Positions 27,734-36,637 of a DNA stretch of 64,000 nucleotides are shown one piece after another (position 1 is the stretch's first letter; each line of letters begins with the position of its first letter). Origin of the DNA: Actinomycetota bacterium (GTDB lineage Bacteria > Actinomycetota > Acidimicrobiia > Acidimicrobiales > Iamiaceae); NCBI GenBank assembly GCA_016185275.1, contig JACPNX010000013.1, positions 124,001-188,000 on the forward strand. Direction: 5' to 3'. Under the pieces are notes generated by a model. The model saw nothing but the letters and a program-made list of their open reading frames with translations, made no database searches and had not been told where the DNA came from. The position numbers were made by a program, and so were the translations under genes.

Positions 27734-29313
27734 CCCTCACCTCGCCGCTCGCGGCCGACTCCGAGCATGACCGTCGTCGGCGGCCGCCGGCCCGCACTCG
27801 GTCGCGCGCCCGCACCGGGCGGCCGCCGGTGCGCACGGCCCTGGCCGTCGTCGCCGCGCTGGTCACCGTGGCCGCCGGAACCGCAGCCCGGACCGCTCCG
27901 GGAGCCGCCAGCGACCGGCCGCGGCCCCGCATCGTCGGGGGCGACGAGGCTCCGCCCGGGGCGTGGCCGCAGGTGGCAGCGCTGCTCGACTCGAGCGTGG
28001 CCAACCCGTGGGGCGCCCAGCTCTGCGGGGCAACGATCCTCAACCGCTCGTGGGTCCTCACCGCGGCGCACTGCCTGCAGCGGCGGCCGGGCGACGAAGG
28101 CCCGGTGACCGCGGCGGCCTTCGACGTCCTCACCGGCACGCAGGACCTCGGCTCCGGTGGGCAGCGCCTGCGGGCCGCCGAGCTGCGCGTCATGCCGTCG
28201 TTCGGCGGGGGCGTCGCCTCGGCGTCGGACGACGTCGCCGTCGTGCGCCTCGACGATCCCACGCCGATCGGCGCCACCACCGTGCTTCCCGCATCGGACG
28301 GCGTCCCGGCGCCGGGTACCGCCGCCGTGGCGGTCGGCTGGGGCGACACCACGGTCGGCCAGGGCAGCTACCCGGTCAAGCTGCGCCAGGTGTCGGTGCC
28401 GATCGTGTCCGACGCCGACTGCGCGGCCAGCTACCCGAGCGCCCCGAACCGGTTCGACGCGGCCTCGATGCTGTGCGCGGGTGACCTCGCCCTCGGAGGG
28501 AAGGACACGTGCTCGGGCGACAGCGGTGGACCGTTGTTCGTGCCCGGTGCCGCGCCGGGGCAGTGGGTCCAGGTCGGCGTGACGAGCTGGGGCTCGTCGT
28601 GCGCGCAGCCCGGCTTCCCCGGCGTCTACGCGCGGCTCCCCGCGCTGGCCGATTGGGTGCGCGCCCAGGTGCGGTTCGGACCCTTCTCGTCAGCTCCCGC
28701 CTTCGTCCGTCAGCAGTACGCCGACCTGTTCGGCCGGGCCCCGTCCGACGTCGAGCTGTGGCAGGCGGTGGCCGGCACCGCGGGCGACCAGCCCGCCGCC
28801 TACGTGACCGGCCTGCTCTCCGAGCGCGCGTGGCAGGGCCGAGCCGGCGGCATCGCCCGGCTCTACCGCGCCATGCTCCTGCGGGACGCCGACACCGGCG
28901 GCCTCGCCTACTGGATCGACCGGAGCCGCTCCGGCACCTCCCTGGCCAGGATCGCCAGCAGCTTCGCCGACTCGCCGGAGTTCCGGGCCCTCTACGGCGG
29001 CCTCGACGATCGCGCCTTCGTCGCCCGCCTCTACGCCAACGTCCTCCAGCGCGAGGCGGATCCGGAGGGCATCGACTACTGGACCAACGAGATCGTCACG
29101 CAGCGGCGGACCCGCGGAGGCGTCGTGCTCGGCATCTCGGCGTCGCCCGAGTTCATCGAGGCCACGCAGGCCCGCATCGACGTGACCATCTCCTTCTTCG
29201 GCCTCGTGCGCCGCGTGCCCACCGGGACCGAGCTGGCCCAGTGGACGCCATCGCCGCTCGCCGACCTCGTCAGCTTCCTGCTCGCGTCCTACAGCTACGC
29301 CGCCCGCTTCTGA
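27730..29313 (+). CDS. Secreted trypsin-like serine protease with DUF4214 modules
   Basis: 527 residues from GTG 27730. A long Arg-rich n-region (to about 35) precedes a hydrophobic export segment (36-53). Mature trypsin fold begins at IVGGDEAPPG (68-77). The triad is H114 (TAAHC), D168 (DDVAVV) and S265 (GDSGGP). A disulfide-typical Cys pattern is present, so it is chymotrypsin-like (S1A). From about 335 to 510 the protein carries DUF4214-type repeats: YADLFGRAPSD, RLYRAMLLRDADTGGLAYWI and RLYANVLQREADPEGIDYW. In S-layer and glycosylation-associated proteins this module is linked to surface attachment. The protease probably acts outside or at the cell surface. Stop-start overlap couples it to the small upstream gene. 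Confidence 0.92.
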   Translation: MTLTSPLAADSEHDRRRRPPARTRSRARTGRPPVRTALAVVAALVTVAAGTAARTAPGAASDRPRPRIVGGDEAPPGAWPQVAALLDSSVANPWGAQLCGATILNRSWVLTAAHCLQRRPGDEGPVTAAAFDVLTGTQDLGSGGQRLRAAELRVMPSFGGGVASASDDVAVVRLDDPTPIGATTVLPASDGVPAPGTAAVAVGWGDTTVGQGSYPVKLRQVSVPIVSDADCAASYPSAPNRFDAASMLCAGDLALGGKDTCSGDSGGPLFVPGAAPGQWVQVGVTSWGSSCAQPGFPGVYARLPALADWVRAQVRFGPFSSAPAFVRQQYADLFGRAPSDVELWQAVAGTAGDQPAAYVTGLLSERAWQGRAGGIARLYRAMLLRDADTGGLAYWIDRSRSGTSLARIASSFADSPEFRALYGGLDDRAFVARLYANVLQREADPEGIDYWTNEIVTQRRTRGGVVLGISASPEFIEATQARIDVTISFFGLVRRVPTGTELAQWTPSPLADLVSFLLASYSYAARF

Positions 29314-29352
29314 GCGAGCCCGCCGCGGCGGGTGCCGATCCGACCGGTCGCG

Positions 29353-30075
29353 TCAGGCGTCGAGCACTTCGATGCGGATGCGCTTGTTGCCCTTGCCCTT
29401 GGACTCGGTCTTGACCACGCGCACGCGGCCGACCTCGGCCGTGGTGCGCACATGCGTGCCGCCGTCGGCCTGGCGGTCGAGCCCGACGATGTCGACGACC
29501 CGGATCTCCCGTACCGACTCCGGGATGAGGTTGACCTTGGTGCGGATCAGGTCCTCGTCCTCGACCGCCGTGTCACGCGGCAGGAACGACACGTCGATGC
29601 GACGGTCGGCGGCCAGCTCGGCGTTGACGAGCTGCTCGACGCGGGCGCCGAACCCTTCGGGCAGCGGGTCGAACTCGAAGTCCATGCGCGCCGACAGCGG
29701 CTCCATGTTGCCGCCGGTCACCGCGGTGCCCCACTCGTTCCAGATCACGCCGCAGAGCACGTGCAGCGCCGTGTGGGTGCGCATGAGCGCGTGGCGGCGA
29801 TCCCAGTCGATCTCGCCGTGCACGGACGCGCCCGGTCCGGGAACCGGCGCGTCGCCGGCCAGGGCGTGCCACACCGTGTCGTCGCGCTTGCGGACCTCGA
29901 CGACCGCCGCGGTGTGGCCGTCCCACGTGAGCGTGCCCGTGTCGTGCGGCTGGCCGCCGCCGGTCGGGTAGAACGCGCTGCGGTCGAGGGCGACCTGCCG
30001 GCCGTCCACCTCCACCACGGTCGCCGCGAAGGCGCGGAGCTCGGCGTCGCGCAGGTACAGCTGGTCCGTCGGCAT
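29353..30075 (-). CDS. alaX: Alanyl-tRNA editing protein AlaX
   Basis: 240 residues. Stand-alone editing domain related to AlaRS that removes Ser or Gly from mischarged tRNA-Ala. The zinc site is formed by THTALHVL (HxxxH) and, further on, the C/H positions around RQADGGTHV. The N-terminal RSAFYPTGGGQPHDTG is the glycine-rich motif of AlaX-M-type proteins. It contains no aminoacylation domain. The stop lies 40 bases beyond the end of the protease gene, which runs convergently. Confidence 0.93.
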   Translation of the reverse strand: MPTDQLYLRDAELRAFAATVVEVDGRQVALDRSAFYPTGGGQPHDTGTLTWDGHTAAVVEVRKRDDTVWHALAGDAPVPGPGASVHGEIDWDRRHALMRTHTALHVLCGVIWNEWGTAVTGGNMEPLSARMDFEFDPLPEGFGARVEQLVNAELAADRRIDVSFLPRDTAVEDEDLIRTKVNLIPESVREIRVVDIVGLDRQADGGTHVRTTAEVGRVRVVKTESKGKGNKRIRIEVLDA

Positions 30076-30240
30076 CGGTCAAGTCTGCCGCCCGCGCACG
30101 GCCCGGGAGGCGGGCGAAGGGACACGGCGGGATCGCGGGCGTCACGCCGTCGCAACGCCGGCGCCGCATGGCGTTCGTCCACCGGAGCCGTCGCGTACGA
30201 TCCGCGCAACCCCAAGGTGGGCCGACGAGAAAGGCAGCAC

Positions 30241-31590
30241 ATGACCAGACGGAGAACGATCGCCCGCGGCTTCGCCGTGGCAGTGGTGGTGACGGTCCTC
30301 GCCGCCGCCTGCGGCAAGAACGACAACGCGTCGAAGGGCACGACGACGACCAAGGCCGGCGCTGGCGGGTCCTCCACCACGTCGGCCTCGAACAACGACC
30401 GGGGCAACATCGACGGCGTCCTCACGCTGGGCACGCTGCTCCCCGAGTCGGGTGACCTCTCGGCCATCGTCAAGTCGCTGCGCACGCCGGTCGACATGGC
30501 GGTCAAGGAGATCAACGACGCGGGCGGGGTCAACGGCAAGCAGGTGCAGGTGGCCAGCGCCGACGACGGCACCGATCCCGCGAAGGCCGCCACCGGCTTC
30601 GACCGGCTGGTCAGTTCCGACAAGGTGGACGCCATCCTCGGCCCGGCCGCCTCGAGCGTGGTCAAGGGCGTGCTCGACAAGGTGAAGTCCAACGGCGTCG
30701 TGGACTGCTCCGGTTCGGCCACCTCGGCCGAGCTGACCGACCTGCAGAACAAGGGCGCCGACGGGGGCTACTTCTTCCGGACCGCGCCGCCCGACAAGCT
30801 GCAGGGCCCGGCGCTCGCTGACCTCGTCAGCGCCGACAACAAGACCGCCGTGGCCCTGCTGGTGCGCAACGACTCCTACGGCACCGGCTTCGCCACCGCC
30901 CTCAAGAACCGGTTCAAGGCCAACGGGATCGACGTGGTGGCCAACGTCGCCTACGACCCCGCGGGCACCGGCACCTACGACACCGACGTCCAGAAGGTGG
31001 CGACCGCCAAGCCCGACGCCGTGGTCCTCATCGCCTTCCCCGACGACGGCGGCAAGGTGCTCAACAGCATGATCAAGAACAAGATCGGCCCCGCCGACGT
31101 GTCGGTGTACACCGCCGACGGTCTGCAGTCGTCGAGCTTCTACCAGAAGGTGTCGGCCACCGACCCCACGGTCGTGAAGGGCATGAAGGGCACCGCGCCC
31201 TCGTCGGCCCCGAGCGGCGTGACGAGCCCGTTCATCGCCAAGTTCAAGGCGACGGGTGTGGACCCGATCTTCTCCTCGTACTACTACGACTGCACGATGC
31301 TGATCGCGCTGGCCGCGCAGTCGGCCAAGTCGGACGATCCGGCCAAGATCAAGGACGAGATCCCGAAGGTGGCGGCGGGCGGCACGAAGTGCAACTCGTT
31401 CAAGGCCTGCAAGGACCTGCTCGACAAGGGCACCGACATCGACTTCGAGGGTGCCTCGGGACGCGTCAACCTGAGCGCCATCGGTGAGCCGACCGTCGGT
31501 TCGTACGACATCTGGTCGTTCGACGCCGCGGGCAAGGTGCAGACCGAGCCGCCGGACACGCAGATCCAGATCGACGAGAAGGACCTGTAG
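30241..31590 (+). CDS. livK: Branched-chain amino-acid ABC transporter, substrate-binding lipoprotein
   Basis: 449 residues. The signal peptide MTRRRTIARGFAVAVVVTVL ends in lipobox AAAC, followed by a Thr/Ser/Gly linker. The periplasmic-binding fold (Peripla_BP_6) reads GTLLPESGDL, NDAGGVNGKQVQVASADDGT, AILGPAASSVVKGV and VDVQKVATAKPDAVVLIAFP-like segments. A binding protein for Leu/Ile/Val or other hydrophobic amino acids or amides. AAAGGCAGCAC precedes the ATG. It is encoded on the strand opposite its permease and ATPases, with a bidirectional hairpin between them. Confidence 0.92.
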   Translation: MTRRRTIARGFAVAVVVTVLAAACGKNDNASKGTTTTKAGAGGSSTTSASNNDRGNIDGVLTLGTLLPESGDLSAIVKSLRTPVDMAVKEINDAGGVNGKQVQVASADDGTDPAKAATGFDRLVSSDKVDAILGPAASSVVKGVLDKVKSNGVVDCSGSATSAELTDLQNKGADGGYFFRTAPPDKLQGPALADLVSADNKTAVALLVRNDSYGTGFATALKNRFKANGIDVVANVAYDPAGTGTYDTDVQKVATAKPDAVVLIAFPDDGGKVLNSMIKNKIGPADVSVYTADGLQSSSFYQKVSATDPTVVKGMKGTAPSSAPSGVTSPFIAKFKATGVDPIFSSYYYDCTMLIALAAQSAKSDDPAKIKDEIPKVAAGGTKCNSFKACKDLLDKGTDIDFEGASGRVNLSAIGEPTVGSYDIWSFDAAGKVQTEPPDTQIQIDEKDL

Positions 31591-31617
31591 CCCTCCGTCG
31601 CGATCGACGGCTCGACC

Positions 31618-31647
31618 GTCGGGCCCGCCCTCCGGGGCGGGCCCGAC
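31618..31647. terminator. Bidirectional hairpin terminator between livK and livF
   Basis: GTCGGGCCCGCCC (31618-31630), loop TCCG, GGGCGGGCCCGAC (31635-31647): a perfect 13-bp stem. It stands 28 bases after the livK stop and 51 bases beyond the livF stop, so it can end both convergent transcripts. No T-tract follows, as is common for actinobacterial terminators. Confidence 0.8.
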
Positions 31648-31697
31648 GCGCGCGACGGCCAACGAACGCCCGTCACGTCGCCTGTCTCGCGGCGGCG

Positions 31698-32453
31698 TCA
31701 GCGGGCGCGGGCCAGCGAGCCCAGGTACAGCTCGACGACCTTCGGGTCGTCGAGCAGCTGGGCGCCGGTGCCCGTGTAGGCGTTGGCGCCCTGGTCCAGC
31801 ACGTAGCCACGGTCGCAGATCTGCAGGCAGCGCCTGGCGTTCTGCTCGACCATCACGATCGACACGCCGGCGCCGTTGATGGCCTTGATGCGGGCGAAGA
31901 CCTCGTCCTGGTTCGACGGTGAGAGGCCCGCAGACGGCTCGTCGAGCAGCATCACGGACGGATCCATCATCAGCGCCCGCCCCATCGCCACCATCTGGCG
32001 CTCGCCCCCGGACAGCGCCCCGGCCCGCTGGCTCCGGCGCTGCGCCAGCAGCGGGAACAGCTCGGCCACCTTGGCCAACCGCTCGTCGAAGGCGTCGGGG
32101 CGCAGGAACACCCCCATGCGCAGGTTCTCCTCGACGGTCAGCGTGGTGAACACGTTGCCGGTCTGGGGCACGTAGCCGACACCCGACGACACGAGCTCGT
32201 GGGCGGGCACCCCGGTGATGTCGCCTCCCCGCAGGCGCACCGTCCCGGCCCGCACCGGCACGAGGCCGAACAGCGCCTTCACCAACGTCGACTTGCCGGC
32301 GCCGTTGGGCCCGATCACCCCGACCAGCTCGCCGTCGCCACACGTCAGGTCACAGCCGCGCAGGATGTCGACGCCGGGCACGTAGCCGGCGACCAGACCG
32401 GCGGCCTCCAGCAGCGTGTCGCTGGACGGCGGGCTCGGGGCCGGCGCCCTCAC
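31698..32453 (-). CDS. livF: Branched-chain amino-acid ABC transporter, ATP-binding protein LivF
   Basis: 251 residues from GTG 32453, which overlaps the livG stop (GTGA). Walker A GPNGAGKST, Q-loop YVPQTGNVF, signature LSGGERQMVAMGRALM, Walker B SVMLLDEPSAGLSP, and H-loop replaced by VMVEQNA, the normal sequence in LivF. It pairs with LivG as the heterodimeric ATPase. Last gene of livHMGF. Confidence 0.95.
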   Translation of the reverse strand: MRAPAPSPPSSDTLLEAAGLVAGYVPGVDILRGCDLTCGDGELVGVIGPNGAGKSTLVKALFGLVPVRAGTVRLRGGDITGVPAHELVSSGVGYVPQTGNVFTTLTVEENLRMGVFLRPDAFDERLAKVAELFPLLAQRRSQRAGALSGGERQMVAMGRALMMDPSVMLLDEPSAGLSPSNQDEVFARIKAINGAGVSIVMVEQNARRCLQICDRGYVLDQGANAYTGTGAQLLDDPKVVELYLGSLARAR

Positions 32454-33352
32454 GCCTCGGCCCCCGGATCGTCGTGGTGGCGGCCGAGGTAGGCGTCGAT
32501 CACCGCCGGGTCGCTCGCCACCGCGCTCGGCGGACCCTCCGCGATGACGCGGCCCTCCGCCAGGCACACGACCCAGTCGCTGATGGACATCACCACGTCC
32601 ATGTCGTGCTCGACGAACACCACGGTCGTGCCGTCGTCGCGCAGGCCGGTGACGTGCCCGAGCAGTGCCTGGGTCAGCGCGGGGTTCACGCCGGCCATCG
32701 GTTCGTCGAGCATCACGAGCATCGGCTCGACCATGAGGGCGCGGGCCATGTCGAGCAGCTTGCGCTGCCCGCCTGACAGAGTGCCCGCGTACTCGTCGCG
32801 GAGGCGGTCGAGCCGGAACCGCTCGAGCAGCGCGTCGGCGCGGACCTCGACGTCGCGCTCCTGGCCCGTCCACCGGTGCAGCACTCCGGCCAGGAACCGC
32901 TCGCCGACCTGCCCGCGGGCGGCGAGCTCGAGGTTCTCGACGACGGTGAGCTTCGACAGCGCCTTGGTGAGCTGGAAGGTGCGGACCATGCCGGCCCGTG
33001 CCAGCTGGTGAGGACGGGCGCGGGAGACGTCTCGACCGTCGAACAGCCACCGACCCCCGTCGGGCCGGTCGAAGCCGGTGAGGACGTTGAACAGCGTCGT
33101 CTTGCCCGCGCCGTTGGGTCCGATCAGCGCCGTGATGGCGCCGCGCTGGATCTCGAGGTGCTCCACGTCCACGGCCAGCAAGCCCCCGAAGCGGCGACGC
33201 ACACCGTCCACCACGAGGATCGGGTCGGGCTTCGCCACGCCCACCCGCGCCTCCACGCCGGCGAGGTTGGCCGGGCCGGTGCCGGACCGGGGCGTCGGAC
33301 CGGGCGCCCGCGAGGCGGTACCGGCCGCTGCGTACTCGACCTCACCGCTCAT
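32450..33352 (-). CDS. livG: Branched-chain amino-acid ABC transporter, ATP-binding protein LivG
   Basis: 300 residues. An unusual Pro/Gly/Ala-rich N-terminal extension of about 40 residues precedes the ABC domain. Walker A is GPNGAGKTTLFN, with the family sequence RTFQLTKALSKLTVVEN. The signature is LSGGQRKLLDMARALM, Walker B MLVMLDEPMAGVNP, and the H-loop VFVEHDMDVVM. A later start near VEARVGVAK (33254) would remove the extension. The ATG at 33352 lies inside the end of livM. Confidence 0.94.
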   Translation of the reverse strand: MSGEVEYAAAGTASRAPGPTPRSGTGPANLAGVEARVGVAKPDPILVVDGVRRRFGGLLAVDVEHLEIQRGAITALIGPNGAGKTTLFNVLTGFDRPDGGRWLFDGRDVSRARPHQLARAGMVRTFQLTKALSKLTVVENLELAARGQVGERFLAGVLHRWTGQERDVEVRADALLERFRLDRLRDEYAGTLSGGQRKLLDMARALMVEPMLVMLDEPMAGVNPALTQALLGHVTGLRDDGTTVVFVEHDMDVVMSISDWVVCLAEGRVIAEGPPSAVASDPAVIDAYLGRHHDDPGAEA

Positions 33353-34367
33353 CGAGCAACAGCTCCGAACGCGTGCCCACGATCCCCTGGGGCACGAGGA
33401 CCATCACGGCCATGAGGCCGATGCCGACGACGGCGTTCTGCACCGCGCCCACGTCGCTGGGGGCGACGAGGGCCGGCGAGATCCAGCCGGCGCCGATCGC
33501 CTCGCGGAGTCCCGTGTCGATGAGCTGGAACAGGAACCAGAACACGACGGATCCGATGACGGGTGCAGCGACGTGGCCGCGCCCGCCGAGGATGACGATG
33601 GCGTAGGCGTAGAACGTCACGGCGGCCACGAAGTACGTGGGGTCGACGAACTGGCTGTCGATCGACAGCACCATGCCCGCCAGCGCGCCGATCACGCCGC
33701 CCAGCACGAGGCTCTGCATCTTGTAGGACACGACGTTCTTGCCGAGGCTGCGGGCCACGTCCTCGTCTTCGCGGATGGCCCGCAGCACCCGCCCCCAGGG
33801 GCTGCGCATGGCCGCCCAGACGACGAGCGACGTCAGCGCCACCAGTCCCCAGCCGACGGTCATGACCCAGAGCTGGCGCGAGTCGAACGTGAGGCGCCCG
33901 ATCCCGTACCGCCCGGACGGGATGGGGTTCACGGAGTAGAAGTCGCCCGCCCACCCCTGGAGGCCCTGGGTGCCGCCGGTCCAGGGCTGCAGCGTCCGCG
34001 ACCGGACGGCGTAGCGCAGGATCTCGGCGATGGCGATCGTGACGATGGCGAGGTAGTCGGCCCGCAGGCGCAGCGTCGGCAGGCCGACCAGCAGCGCGAG
34101 CACCACGGCCAGAGCTACGCCGACGAGCACGCCGAGCCAGAGCGGCAGCCCCCACTCGCTCACCGACACCGCCGTCCCGTAGGCCCCGACGAGCAGGAAG
34201 GCGACGTGGCCGAAGTTGAGCAGGCCCGTGTAGCCGAACTGCACGTTGAGGCCCACCGACGCGAGCGCGTAGGTGGCGGCGGGAACCCCCAGCGCGGCGC
34301 GCGCGGCATCGATGGCGACCTTGACGGCGTCGAACGACTGCGCCGCCACCACGAGCGCCGCCATCAT
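33342..34367 (-). CDS. livM: Branched-chain amino-acid ABC transporter, permease LivM
   Basis: 341 residues. Multiple hydrophobic helices with the LivM landmarks YALASVGLNVQFGYTGLLNF (the GLN..G.tGl.nfGh consensus), LRLRADYLAIVTIAIAEI, SPWGRVLRAIREDED, and ILGGRGHVAAPVIGS. It forms the translocation channel with LivH. The tandem ATG-ATG start overlaps the LivH stop. Confidence 0.95.
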   Translation of the reverse strand: MMAALVVAAQSFDAVKVAIDAARAALGVPAATYALASVGLNVQFGYTGLLNFGHVAFLLVGAYGTAVSVSEWGLPLWLGVLVGVALAVVLALLVGLPTLRLRADYLAIVTIAIAEILRYAVRSRTLQPWTGGTQGLQGWAGDFYSVNPIPSGRYGIGRLTFDSRQLWVMTVGWGLVALTSLVVWAAMRSPWGRVLRAIREDEDVARSLGKNVVSYKMQSLVLGGVIGALAGMVLSIDSQFVDPTYFVAAVTFYAYAIVILGGRGHVAAPVIGSVVFWFLFQLIDTGLREAIGAGWISPALVAPSDVGAVQNAVVGIGLMAVMVLVPQGIVGTRSELLLDER

Positions 34368-35623
34368 CCGAGCCGCTCCCGGACACCGAGGACGCCCTGC
34401 GGCCGGAACAGCAGGACGAGGATGAGCGCGCCGAGGGCGACGGCCACCTTGAAGTCGACGGGCACCCACACGGTGCTCACCTCGGACACGACGCCCACCA
34501 CCAGCCCGCCCACCATCGCGCCGTAGGCGGTGCCCAGACCCCCCAGGACGACGGCGGCGAACATCAGCAGGAGCAGGTTGAAGCCCATGTCCCACTGCAC
34601 CTTCTCGGCGGTGCCGTAGAGGACTCCGCCGAGCGCGGCCAGCGCGCCGCCGGCCAGCCACACGGTGAGGATGATGCGCGCAACGTCGATGCCGGACGAT
34701 TCGGCGAGGTCGCGGTTGTCGGCCACCGCCCGCACCGCGGTGCCGAGGCGACTGCGCTGCAGCAGCACGCCGACGAGGACCATCACCACCGCGGCGACGG
34801 CCATGATCACGAGCTCCTTCGGAGCCAGGCCGGCGAAGACGGCGCGCTGCACCGCGAACTGGCGGTAGGGCCGGGGGTTGCGGTCGAACACGAGCAGGAA
34901 CACGTGACGGACGAGCAGCGACATGCCGATCGTGACCACGATGAGGGCGATGTTGCCGGTCCCTCGGCGTCGCAGCGGCCGGAACAGCGCCAGCTCGAGG
35001 GTCCCGCCGAAGAGCCCGCCGGCGGCGGTCGCGACGACGGCCGCGATGGCGAGCGGCAGGTGGGCCAGGCCCGAGCTCGACGCGAGGTACGCGATGAGCG
35101 CGCCGAAGGTGACCAGCTCGCCGTGGGCGAAGTTGACGAGACCGGTCACCCCGAAGATCAGCGACAAGCCGATGGCGGCCATGCCGATCACGAGGCCGAC
35201 GCGCAGGCCGGCGGCGAACGTCTCCAGCAGCCGCTTCGAGAGCGGGTCGCCGGCCTGGCGCTTGCCCAACGGGAAGGCGAGCGAGCGGGGCAGTGGGGTG
35301 GCGAGCGTGATGCCCCGCAGCACCGTGCGCCCCTCGTCGCGCAGCTCGACCCCTCCGGGCAGGGTGGCGGTCACGATGCGGACCTCGTAGCCGCGGCCGC
35401 GGGGTACGACGATGCGCCACCGCCCGTCCCGCCCCGTGCGCGTGCTGCCCACCACCGTGCCGCGGCGGCGGACCTCGATGCGCACCCCCGCCACCGGGAC
35501 CGTCCGCCCGTCGCGGGTAATCTCGAGCCGGCCCTGGACGATGCCCTTGCCGGGCGGGGCGAGCTGGGCGCCGGCCGGGCGCGCGGGCGCGGCGAAGGCG
35601 ATCAGCACCAGCGCCAGCAGCAC
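34364..35623 (-). CDS. livH: LivH permease with N-terminal exported beta-sandwich domain
   Basis: 419 residues. The C-terminal 290 residues are a normal LivH channel subunit: GLSLIFGVTGLVNFAHGEL (152-170), RSRLGTAVRAVADNRDLAES, and LGGLGTAYGAMVGGLVVG. In front sits a signal-peptide-like segment (1-20) and a small exported domain (28-108), GRLEITRDGRTVPVAGVRIE then GSTRTGRDGRWRIVVPRG. That domain resembles the carboxypeptidase-regulatory/CNA-B sandwich and would face outside, near the binding protein. LivH normally has no such domain. The start is uncertain: GTG 35623 is the only usable codon, yet the frame stays open upstream through ICALRHTPAWAGLVGALALL, which would make a better signal sequence but offers no ATG/GTG/TTG. 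Confidence 0.9.
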   Translation of the reverse strand: MLLALVLIAFAAPARPAGAQLAPPGKGIVQGRLEITRDGRTVPVAGVRIEVRRRGTVVGSTRTGRDGRWRIVVPRGRGYEVRIVTATLPGGVELRDEGRTVLRGITLATPLPRSLAFPLGKRQAGDPLSKRLLETFAAGLRVGLVIGMAAIGLSLIFGVTGLVNFAHGELVTFGALIAYLASSSGLAHLPLAIAAVVATAAGGLFGGTLELALFRPLRRRGTGNIALIVVTIGMSLLVRHVFLLVFDRNPRPYRQFAVQRAVFAGLAPKELVIMAVAAVVMVLVGVLLQRSRLGTAVRAVADNRDLAESSGIDVARIILTVWLAGGALAALGGVLYGTAEKVQWDMGFNLLLLMFAAVVLGGLGTAYGAMVGGLVVGVVSEVSTVWVPVDFKVAVALGALILVLLFRPQGVLGVRERLG

Positions 35624-35797
35624 CAGCGCCAGCAGCGCCAGCGCACCGACGAGCCCCGCCCAGGCGGGCGTGTGACGAAGCGCGCAGATGCGGGTCGCTC
35701 GGGCGATGCCTGGATCGTAGGAGGCTGCCCGCCGTGCCGCCGGGCATCGCGGCGGGCCCGCGCCCGGCGCGGTGCCGACCCGGCGCGGAGCCCCTCC

Positions 35798-36493
35798 TCA
35801 GGCGATCCCGACGGAGTCGAGCACCTCGTCGAGCGAGCCGACCATGCCCGTGGTGAACGGACCGAACTCGCCGTAGCGCGCCGAGGCCTCGTCGAAGCGC
35901 ATCGTGTAGACGACCTCCTTCAGGTCGTCGGGGTGGACGGCGAAGAGGGTGACGCCCCACTCGAAGTCGTCGAGGCCGGTGGAGCCGGTGACGACCTGGA
36001 GCACGCGCCCGGCGAAGCGCCGGCCCGAAGCGCCGTGCTCGTACATCAACGACTTCCGGTCGTCGTAGGCGAGGCGGTACCAGTTGCGGCCCTCCTCCTC
36101 GCGGCGCTTCGACATCGGGTAGAAGCACCACGCCCGCTTGCCCTCCGGCGGCAGCTCCGGCCAGAGCCGTGCCTGGCGCAGCTCCTCGGGGACGCCTTGG
36201 GCGTACTCGGACAGCTCGGTCAACGAGACGTAGGAGTCGACGACCTCGAGCCCCGCCGCAGCAACCGAGGTCTGCAGCGCGCGCAGGCGCCAGAGGTCCG
36301 GGCACAGCGCCATGAGGGCGAGATCGGCCTTGTGGCCGAGCGTCGCCACCGGCACGACGTGCACCCCGTCCGCCTCTGCCGCCTTGACGGCGGCTCGCAC
36401 CGCTTCGCCGCTGGCCGCCGGCGCGGCCCGGCAGAACAGGTGGAGGACGCCTTGGCCGGTCGTGGGTTCCAGCGGAGTCGGCGCAGCGGGCAC
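35798..36493 (-). CDS. hemQ: Coproheme decarboxylase HemQ (chlorite-dismutase family)
   Basis: 231 residues from GTG 36493. It converts coproheme III to heme b in the coproporphyrin-dependent pathway of Gram-positives. Family sequences include LGHKADLALMALCPDLWRLR, DSYVSLTELSEY, CFYPMSKRREEEGRNWYRLA, VTGSTGLDDFEWGVTLFA, and VYTMRFDEASARYGEFGPF. The YPMSKRR block carries the catalytic Tyr and nearby Lys/Arg of HemQ. The long intergenic region to the divergent T7SS gene contains no obvious operator. Confidence 0.93.
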   Translation of the reverse strand: MPAAPTPLEPTTGQGVLHLFCRAAPAASGEAVRAAVKAAEADGVHVVPVATLGHKADLALMALCPDLWRLRALQTSVAAAGLEVVDSYVSLTELSEYAQGVPEELRQARLWPELPPEGKRAWCFYPMSKRREEEGRNWYRLAYDDRKSLMYEHGASGRRFAGRVLQVVTGSTGLDDFEWGVTLFAVHPDDLKEVVYTMRFDEASARYGEFGPFTTGMVGSLDEVLDSVGIA

Positions 36494-36637
36494 CGCGGCA
36501 GGGTACCGGCGCTCCGGCCCGGAGACCGACGCGGCCCTTCGACCAAGCGGCGGTACGGGTTGGCGGCGACGAAGGCCCGGGTAGACCTGTGCCGCCCGAG
36601 CGGGCTGGCCCCGCACCGAACCACGAGGCACCACCGG

